Below are positions 19,641-25,305 of a stretch of 25,305 nucleotides of DNA, piece by piece; position 1 is the first letter of the stretch, and each line of letters opens with the position of its first letter. This DNA comes from Penium margaritaceum (Eukaryota > Streptophyta > Zygnematophyceae > Desmidiales > Peniaceae). A program made the translations under genes and the position numbers. The notes beneath the pieces were generated by a model. That model was not told the origin of the DNA. It searched no databases and worked only from the letters and a program-made list of their open reading frames with translations. The stretch is taken from NCBI GenBank assembly GCA_023375785.1, contig SZWC01000559.1, positions 273,899-299,203 on the forward strand, in the 5' to 3' direction.

Positions 19641-20100
19641 GCATTCATGACCACTGATACGTCCGATTGAGCCATCGGAGTCATTCTCCTCCGAGACAAT
19701 GGAGAACAAGCAGTCGCGTACACGTAGAAAAAACTTGAGTTGAAAACTATATTTGGCCGGAGTTCAAGTAAGCGCTGCACGAGAAGGAGATGCACGCAAA
19801 GGAGATGCTTGCAGTCGTGCATGCGTTCAAGACATGGCGATGCTACCTGGAATACAAACGATGCATCGTCTGCACCCACCATCACGGCCTAAAATGCTTC
19901 AAGACCCAGCAGGATCTAAGCCTTCCAAAAACTCAATGGATGGAGTTCCTCAAGTCCAACTTCGATTACGACATCAGATACCATCCAGGAAAAATAAATC
20001 CGGTGGATACTCGAAGTCAAAAACTAGATCTAACGGTTGATATTGGTACATTGCTCATCGAAGGACATCCGTACCTTGCAAGGCAATCCGAGAAGGTTTA
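19641..20100 (+). pseudogene. RNase H of element B
   Basis: MTTDTSD-stop-AIGVILLRDNGEQ aligns with MATDASNRAIGIILLQ of element A; the stop is TGA where element A has Arg. After further stops the frame reads KEMLAVVHAFKTWRCYLEY (RNase H Glu region), IVCTHHHGLKCF, then WMEFLKSNFDYDIRYHPGKI and NPVDTRS (conserved final Asp-containing block, usually N-x-ADALSR). RNase H removes the RNA template. Inactive. Confidence 0.82.
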
Positions 20101-21117
20101 GGAGGAGTTGAGTGGGTATTACAAAGCCAAGTTTTGCTTTGATGACCCCTACCTGTAACAGCAATTCACTTTTCAAGTCGTCGTTCCTCCAAACAAAAAG
20201 CTACTACGAATTTTTTTTAAGGAGTGCCACTACACAGGTCCAGATAGACACTTTGGCAAGGACAAGGCACCCAAGAAGCGGGAAAAATACTATTGGTTAG
20301 ACAAGATGTTGAATGACATGACGGCCTTCTGCAAATCGTGTGACACCTGTCCGATCTCGTCGCACGAGGCGACCTGGTCGACTCCAACCACCACCCATTG
20401 TGACAGAACCATGGGCCGACATCAGTATGGACTTCGTGATGAGACAACCTGCCACTCACGAGGAGTATGAAGCCATGCTCGTCGTGGTGGAAAGCTTTTC
20501 AAAAATGTCACACTTCATCCCGACGACGGCCACCTTCACCACAGAAGGAACAGCAGGGCTATGTATTAATCACATTGTGCAGCTACACGGAGTGCCGCAT
20601 ATCATCATCAGCGAAAGATTCAGCCACTTCACAAGCCATTATTAGCTTGAACTAATGAAACACCATGGCAGTCAAATCCAGCTATCAAAGCCATTCCATC
20701 CTCAGACCGATGGGAAAACTGAGTGAATCAACCAACTCGAACAACTTCTCTCAACTCTATGTGAGCCTCTGGCACTGGTTGGACAACAAAACCACCAACC
20801 GCCAAACTCTCATACAACTCTGCCACTTCCACCACAATGGGTAAGAGCCCGTTAAAGGTGGTGAACGGCAAACTTCCCGCCACACTGGCTGGATTACACA
20901 GTCACAGTAACATTCCCACTGTTGATGTTCACCGCCGGGACTTTACCAGGATCTGGGAGGAAACACGACCGATCCTCACAAAAACACAAGCAGCCATGGA
21001 CCAGGTAGCTAACTGACATCACACTGATGGCATGTTCAACACTTGCGATAGCGTCCTCCTGAGCTCAACGAACATCAAACTTCAAGGACAGGTCTTTGCA
21101 AAACTCTAGGTTCAGAC
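20101..21117 (+). pseudogene. Integrase of element B, 3'-truncated
   Basis: The HHCC region reads ECHYTGPDRHFGKDK then FCKSCDTC, with zinc-ligand residues intact. After a frameshift near 20400 the core reads PWADISMDFVMRQPAT, VVVESFSKMSHFIPT and LHGVPHIIISERFSHFTSHY-stop-LELMKHHG. The TAG here sits at the conserved Trp of the FTSxFW motif. FHPQTDGKTE-stop-INQ follows, with TGA at the Arg position, then a C-terminal fragment ending AKL at about 21107. The remaining GPY/F module is lost at the junction. Confidence 0.85.
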
Positions 21118-21324
21118 AGCGTTGCATTTGGATGTCTGGACGTGTTGGTGTATGGGCTTTGAGCTGTCACGTAGTCCTGTACATAGAGAGCCTCCTAGCT
21201 TGTGCTGCTTGTTCTCCAGTGGCTACCTTACTCCCTCTGTGATACGTGTGATGCAATCGAGCAGCTCAGTTCATGCATGCATGTCTGATAGAGTTTTCTC
21301 AGTGGTCGATGTTGGTTTTTGCGC

Positions 21325-21601
21325 TCATTGTGCTCTGTTGTGTCCTCCCGGCTTGTGTACATCAGCGTGCAGATGACTGACGGCGAGACTCGACGCTGAT
21401 GGAGTGTCGTCCGGTGGAGCCGACGCACGCTGAGGCCGTCTTGCAGTGCGCTGGAGTCCCCTCTCTCCGGCGACGTGTTCAGCTCCATCGGCAGGCCTCC
21501 TCGGCGGTCGCGCTGCCGGCAGTCACTGCCACCGCAGTCGCTGTCTGCATGCGTCCAGCGCGCACTGTCGTGCCTGCGTCGTCATGCGCTGCCTAGGGTC
21601 C
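21325..21601. repeat. 277-bp direct duplication, copy 1 (probable assembly overlap)
   Basis: Near-identical to 21603-21879 with about two substitutions, separated by one N at 21602. Same pattern as the 446-bp and 442-bp pairs. Confidence 0.9.
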
Positions 21602-21602
21602 N

Positions 21603-21879
21603 TCATTGTGCTCTGTTGTGTCCTCCCGGCTTGTGTACATCGGCGTGCAGATGACTGACGGCGAGACTCGACGCTGATGGAGTGTCGTCCGGTGGAGCCG
21701 ACGCACGCTGAGGCCGTCTTGCAGTGCGCTGGAGTCCCCTCTCTCCGGCGACGTGTTCAGCTCCATCGGCAGGCCTCCTCGGCGGTCGCGCTGCCGGCAG
21801 TCACTGCCACCGCAGTCGCTGTCTGCATGCGTGCAGCGCGCACTGTCGTGCCTGCGTCGTCATGCGCTGCCTAGGGTCC
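21603..21879. repeat. 277-bp direct duplication, copy 2 (probable assembly overlap)
   Basis: Second copy of 21325-21601, starting on the base after the single N. Confidence 0.9.
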
Positions 21880-22162
21880 CAGTTGCATGTTGTTTGGCCC
21901 TGTTTGGCAGCATAAACCGTCGTGGGTACTGCCTGGGTTCAGGCTGCCATAACTCCTCGCTACTATTTTTCTAGCAGATTCTGACCGCACGGCTGCGTTT
22001 GCAGCGTCCGTATTATGGTATGGTCCAGTTTTCAGGCAAAACGGACGACGCCCGGGTTTTGGGCTGTCGGCCGTCTAGCAGGCCTCACCGAGAAAACCTG
22101 CCAGCCTGAAACTAGTTATTTTCTGATTGGCTGATGAACTGAGTAACAAGCTCTACAGAGCT

Positions 22163-22604
22163 GGGGGGGGGCTAGAACTTGGAGGGGTCCCCCATTGCTG
22201 TTTATTCTTGTTTCCTAATCAGTTACTATCAGTTTTCAGCTGCTTTCTGGCGCTAACTCTGGCGCGCGCGTTTCTGAGTAACAAATCCAGAGCTTCCAGA
22301 CTTAGACTCTAGAGCAGCAGACTGAGGGGGCAGCTGACTTAAGCAACTAGCGTGGAAGCCCGCACGCTGCATCAACAACGCTGCTGCCCCAACCTGCTGC
22401 ATAGTTTTCTTTCTTGGTATCAGAGCCAGAGCGTAGCAGCAGCAGCAGAAGACTGGCGAACAGGTGCCAGACAACGCCGGCGGACCTCCATACGCGCCAG
22501 TGCAGGGGAAATGCTGCCGGATTTTTTCCGACAGCATTGACCCTCCTGGTGGCGGCGTCAGATTTTTTCCCACGGCCACTGGGCCAGGGGAAATGCTGCC
22601 GAAA
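22163..22604. repeat. 442-bp direct duplication, copy 1 (probable assembly overlap)
   Basis: Near-identical to 22606-23047, with a single N at 22605 between. It holds the right part of the LTR, a primer binding site at 22415-22427 and the first leader segment. A handful of substitutions (for example CTGCCCC versus CTATCCC) suggests two haplotypes. Confidence 0.9.
22415..22427 (+). promoter_or_regulatory. Copia primer binding site (duplicate copy)
   Basis: TGGTATCAGAGCC matches the complement of the 3' end of plant initiator tRNA-Met, the usual primer of plant copia elements. It lies in the first, probably artefactual, copy. Confidence 0.85.
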
Positions 22605-22857
22605 NGGGGGGGGGCTAGAACTTGGAGGGGTCCCCCATTGCTGTTCATTCTTGTTTCCTAATCAGTTACTATCAGTTTTCAGCTGCTTTCTGGCGCTAAC
22701 TCTGGCGCGCGCGTTTCTGAGTAACAAATCCAGAGCTTCCAGACTTAGACTCTAGAGCAGCAGACTGAGGGGGCAGCTGACTTAAGCAACTAGCGTGGAA
22801 GCCCGCACGCTGCATCAACAACGCTGCTATCCCAACCTGCTGCATAGTTTTCCTTTT

Positions 22858-22870
22858 TGGTATCAGAGCC
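22858..22870 (+). promoter_or_regulatory. Copia primer binding site
   Basis: TGGTATCAGAGCC in the copy that is continuous with gag. It primes minus-strand cDNA synthesis. Confidence 0.88.
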
Positions 22871-22952
22871 AGAGCGTAGCAGCAGCAGCAGAAGACTGGC
22901 AAACAGGTGCCAGACAACGCCGGCGGACCTCCATACGCGCCAGTGCAGGGGA

Positions 22953-22981
22953 AATGCTGCCGGATTTTTTCCGACAGCATT
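22953..22981 (+). other. Leader stem-loop 1
   Basis: AATGCTGCCGGA pairs with TCCGACAGCATT around a TTTTT loop, with one C-A mismatch. It lies in the block cagggg-aatgctgccg...cagcattgaccc, which recurs about 84 bp later. Confidence 0.65.
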
Positions 22982-23036
22982 GACCCTCCTGCTGGCGGCG
23001 TCAGATTTTTTCCCACGGCCACTGGGCCAGGGGAAA

Positions 23037-23061
23037 TGCTGCCGAAATTTTTTCGGCAGCA
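23037..23061 (+). other. Leader stem-loop 2
   Basis: TGCTGCCGAAA pairs perfectly with TTTCGGCAGCA around a TTT loop. Compared with stem-loop 1, one G-C pair has become A-T on both sides, a compensatory change. Confidence 0.7.
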
Positions 23062-23164
23062 CTGACCCCAACGCGTGACGCGAGGAGGTGAGCGGCGGGC
23101 GGCGTCTAAAGTCTGTGGGCGACGACGCACGCGGCAACGTCATCCAGGTGCATTGACAGGCACC

Positions 23165-23650
23165 ACCAGCATCAGCAGGCAGAAGCAGCAGCTCGCAGCA
23201 GCCCGCAGTAGCAGCAGCTTGCAGCAGCAACAGCAGCAGCCCGCAGCACCAGAAGCTCGCAGTAGCAGCAGCAGCAGCGTGCAGCAGCAGTAGCAGCGTG
23301 CAGCAGCAGCAGCAGCCCGCAACAGCAGCCCGCTGCAGCAGCCTGCAGCAGCAGCAAGCAGCAGCCGCAGCACGCAGCAGCTGCAGCAGCGTGCAACAAC
23401 ACCAGCGGCGAGCTGCTGCTCCAGCTACAGCTGCAACTGCACCAGCATCAGCAACAGCAACAGCAGCTGCAGCAACCGTAGCAACAGCAGCAGCAGTAGC
23501 AGCAGCAGCAAACAGCTGCAGTAGCAGCAGCAGCAGCAGTAGCAGCAACAGCAGCAGTAGCTACAGCAGCAGGAGCAGCAGCAGCAGTAACAACAGTAGC
23601 AGTAGCAGCAGCTGCAGCTGCATCAGCACCAACAGCAGCAGCGACGGCCC
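23165..23650. repeat. Imperfect CAG/GCA trinucleotide tract
   Basis: Dense but interrupted CAG/GCA units with CCC, GTA and CAA variants. Every frame gives low-complexity runs of Gln, Ala or Ser (Leu or Cys on the other strand) broken by stops in the gag-like direction, so it is not called as coding. Confidence 0.85.
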
Positions 23651-23666
23651 CAACATTCGCCGCTGC

Positions 23667-23718
23667 TGACGTCAGCACCCTTCTACTGACGTCACTACTG
23701 ACGTCATTGCTGACGTCA
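23667..23718. promoter_or_regulatory. Array of four TGACGTCA palindromes
   Basis: Perfect TGACGTCA occurs at 23667-23674, 23687-23694, 23699-23706 and 23711-23718; the last three have a 12-bp period (CTACTGACGTCA type unit). TGACGTCA is the consensus of bZIP factors (CRE/TGA class). The sites are real in sequence. A regulatory role inside the transcribed leader is inference; they could be a plain 12-bp tandem repeat. Confidence 0.6.
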
Positions 23719-23876
23719 TCAACAAAAAACAAAAAAAAACCAAAAAAAGGAGTAAAAAAGGGGGAGAAAGGAAAGGGGGAAGGCAACCTAAGGGGTGGAT
23801 AGAACTCCCACCAACCTTATTTTTTGCTGACATCAGCCAAAGCAACCAAAAAAAAAAAAACAAGGGGCACCACACC

Positions 23877-23949
23877 ATGGCCGGTACCCGTAGTGAGGAG
23901 GGGTCCTCCTCTGTTGGGGGGACTCCTACCCCTCCTTTCTTGCAGCGCT

Positions 23950-23992
<43 letters not shown>

Positions 23993-25305
23993 GTAGCAGC
24001 AGCAGTAGTAGCAGCAGCAGCAACAGCAGCAGCAGCAACAGCAGCAGCAGTAGCCGCCGCCGCCACCGCAGCAGCAACAGCAGCAGCAGCTGCTGCCGCC
24101 GCCGCAGCAGCAACAGCAGCAGCTACAGCAGCTACAGCCCACTAGTGTCGTCGGCGGCAATCCTGACCCCCTCGCTGCTCTTCAGCAACAGCTCGCCGCC
24201 TTGACGCAGCAGCTTGCAGCGCTCCAGCGCTGCAAGCTGCCGCCCAGACTGCCACCAGTGTGCCACCGTCATTCGTCCCTCCAAGGCACGCCAGCCCAGT
24301 ATTTTCTGCTGCCACGTACTATCTAGCACAGCAGCAGACTCAGCGCCAGCAGCAGATAGTCACTTCCATCCTTGGCCCCACTCTGGGTGCTGGCCGCAGG
24401 CAGATAGACTTTGAGACGCCGCCGCCGCCGCTTCAGGCCGGCGAGCAATTCCGAAGCTGGGAGCTTAGCTTCCGGATCTGGGCGCAGGGTGAGGGCCTGT
24501 GGGCATACTACACCCTCCCTTACGACTCCACCCAGGCCGACCATTTGTATGACGCTGGTCGCGCCGTCCGTGCCCTTGTCCCAGTCGCCCCTCCTGCTTC
24601 CCGCCTGGCCCTAGAGCCTTTCCTCGGCGATTTTACCGCCGGCGCCATACCAGACCCTACAGCCGCATGGCACGTCCTCACTAGACCCCATCGTCTCTCC
24701 AGCGACGCTGAGATCAGTCGTCTGCTCCGGGAGTTCAACTCCCTGCACATGGGGGAGACCGAGACGGTCACTACCTACTGGCAGCGGGCGGAGGACATCC
24801 TACATCGTCTCGGCACATCTGCTCCATCCCCTCTGTCCGCGCTCCTCACCATCAAGCGCGGCGCTACTAGCGCGTACGCGGACGTCTTCGTGCACTACCC
24901 CCAGGACGTCCTGTTCACCATGGCAGCCCAGGGCACCCTCATGCCCTGGGCATACGAGCTCTTCCTCCGCATTGAGGAAGCTCGCCAGGAGTCCCAGCTC
25001 CATCGCACGGAGGCCCTCGCCTCCGTGGCCATCGCTTCTCCCGCCGCGGCCACCTTTGCCAGCTCCTCCGCCAGCTCTTCGTTGACGGGGAAGAAGAAGC
25101 GTCGGAGCAAGAAGGACAAGAGTCAGCAGCAGCAGCAGCCGCAGCCGTCGACCGGGTCCGGCAGTGGTGGCTCGGTCTGCCACAACTGTGGCCAGCCTGG
25201 GCACGGGTGGTACACGTGCCCTCTACCGACCGACGAGGCGCGCGTCATCGCCACCATGCGTCGCCAGCGGGAGCGCCGTCTCGCCTCCGCCGCCGTCGTT
25301 GTCGC
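23877..25305 (+). pseudogene. Gag of the copia element, with polyglutamine, incomplete at window end
   Basis: ATG 23877 starts MAGTRSEEGSSSVGGTPTPP, then FLQRL and a polyglutamine tract. Four in-frame TAG codons (23994, 24006, 24009, 24051) interrupt the tract. After it the frame reads NPDPLAALQQQLAALTQQLAAL, then a shift near 24230 moves the sense to the next frame, which is open to the end of the window (about 355 codons). That part has the copia Gag (UBN2-like) features: GEQFRSWELSFRIWAQGEG, AEISRLLREFNSLHMGETET, TVTTYWQRAEDILHRLG, IEEARQES, a basic KKKRRSKKDK stretch and the zinc knuckle VCHNCGQPGHGWYTCP (CX2CX4HX4C, near 25178-25222). Gag packages element RNA. Protease and the rest of Pol would lie beyond the window. 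The shift and stops suggest decay, or errors in a repeat that is hard to sequence. Confidence 0.87.
23940..24140. repeat. CAG tract in copia gag
   Basis: CAG/CAA units with TAG and CCG interruptions, coding polyglutamine and short polyproline in the gag frame. Similar in kind to the leader tract about 300 bp upstream. Confidence 0.9.

Larger units (their letters stand above)
16010..21117 (+). mobile_element. Ty3/gypsy chromovirus-type element, decayed and 3'-truncated (element B)
   Basis: This is a plus-strand relative of element A with LTR, PBS, gag, protease, RT, RNase H and integrase in order. Homology to element A stops inside the integrase C-terminal module at about 21107-21117. The chromodomain, polypurine tract and 3' LTR are missing, replaced by the copia-linked sequence. 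All coding parts carry many stops and frameshifts. Confidence 0.9.
21118..22412 (+). repeat. Probable 5' LTR/upstream region of a Ty1/copia element
   Basis: Sequence between the broken end of element B and the copia primer binding site. The right edge is at about 22412, just before TGGTATCAGAGCC. The left edge is uncertain; TG at 21123, beside the break in element B, is a candidate, which would give an LTR of about 1.0 kb after removing the artefactual 277-bp copy. No second LTR lies in the window to confirm it. No gene is seen. Confidence 0.5.
22606..23047. repeat. 442-bp direct duplication, copy 2 (probable assembly overlap)
   Basis: Second copy of 22163-22604, continuous with the downstream leader and gag, so this is the copy to keep when reading the element. 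Confidence 0.9.
22871..23876 (+). other. Long 5' leader of the copia element
   Basis: About 1 kb lies between the primer binding site and the gag ATG, with no convincing coding frame. In order it holds two related stem-loops (22953-22981, 23037-23061), a CAG/GCA-rich tract (about 23165-23650), four TGACGTCA palindromes (23667-23718) and an A-rich stretch up to the ATG. Open frames across the CAG tract are products of the repeat. Confidence 0.6.

Noticed and set aside
21325..21879. Biological tandem repeat in the copia LTR
   Set aside because: The copies meet exactly at a single N, as do the other two pairs; assembly overlap is the simpler reading.
14748..24053. Alternative genetic code with TAG/TAA read as glutamine, as in some ulvophyte algae
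   Set aside because: Suggested by TAG in the polyglutamine tract and TAA in gag, but TAG also falls at conserved Trp (chromodomain WEP, integrase FTSxFW) and Tyr (RYEHFEF) positions, and TGA stops are equally common; ordinary decay explains it better.
23165..24140. CRISPR-like or satellite array
   Set aside because: No constant repeat with unique spacers; simple CAG-type repeats only.
22790..24160. Long minus-strand open frames rich in Leu, Cys, Ala or Gly
   Set aside because: Pure by-products of the CAG/GCA tracts; the plus strand carries the copia leader and gag.

Overview
This window looks like repeat-rich nuclear DNA of a eukaryote, most probably from the green lineage. Three retrotransposon types common in plant and streptophyte-algal genomes are present: an L1-type LINE, chromodomain-bearing Ty3/gypsy elements (chromoviruses), and a Ty1/copia element whose primer binding site TGGTATCAGAGCC matches the 3' end of plant initiator tRNA-Met. 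Long CAG tracts recur. A charophyte alga would fit, but the species cannot be fixed from sequence alone. No bacterial-type operon, rRNA, tRNA or CRISPR array was seen.

Layout. (1) 1-1506: a glutamine-rich coding exon on the minus strand with a long CTG/CAG tract, the only plausible host gene, perhaps with further small exons at 30-519. (2) 1507-3938: no recognisable gene; the part from about 3240 is AT-rich. (3) 3939-10177: an L1-type LINE on the minus strand, with a 5'-truncated ORF1 carrying a C2H2-like finger and an ORF2 with endonuclease, reverse transcriptase and a C-terminal zinc knuckle. The middle of ORF2 (6891-7489) is inverted. A perfect 17-bp direct repeat at 2811-2827 and 10178-10194 may be its target-site duplication. 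(4) 10267-15746: a decayed but complete Ty3 chromovirus on the minus strand with two LTRs, PBS, gag, protease, RT/RNase H, integrase, chromodomain and polypurine tract, flanked by TTCAT. (5) 16010-about 21117: a second, related chromovirus on the plus strand, head-to-head with the first, decayed and lacking its 3' end. (6) about 21118-25305: the 5' part of a copia element on the plus strand (LTR, PBS, long structured leader with CAG tracts and a TGACGTCA array, then gag to its zinc knuckle), running off the window.

The elements work only as remnants. Gag, protease, RT, RNase H, integrase and chromodomain of the two Ty3 copies align with each other and let each other's breaks be read. Several stop codons sit where a CGA arginine codon is expected, consistent with decay of methylated CpG.

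Assembly caveat: three single-N joins (7564, 21602, 22605) are each flanked by equal-length near-identical direct copies (446, 277 and 442 bp). These look like unmerged contig or haplotype overlaps rather than biological duplications. A 52-N gap interrupts a poly-C tract at 10848-10899. I found no clearly new biological system; the most informative points are the codon-preserving LINE inversion, the stop codon shared by both Ty3 gag regions, and the hairpins and palindrome array in the copia leader.
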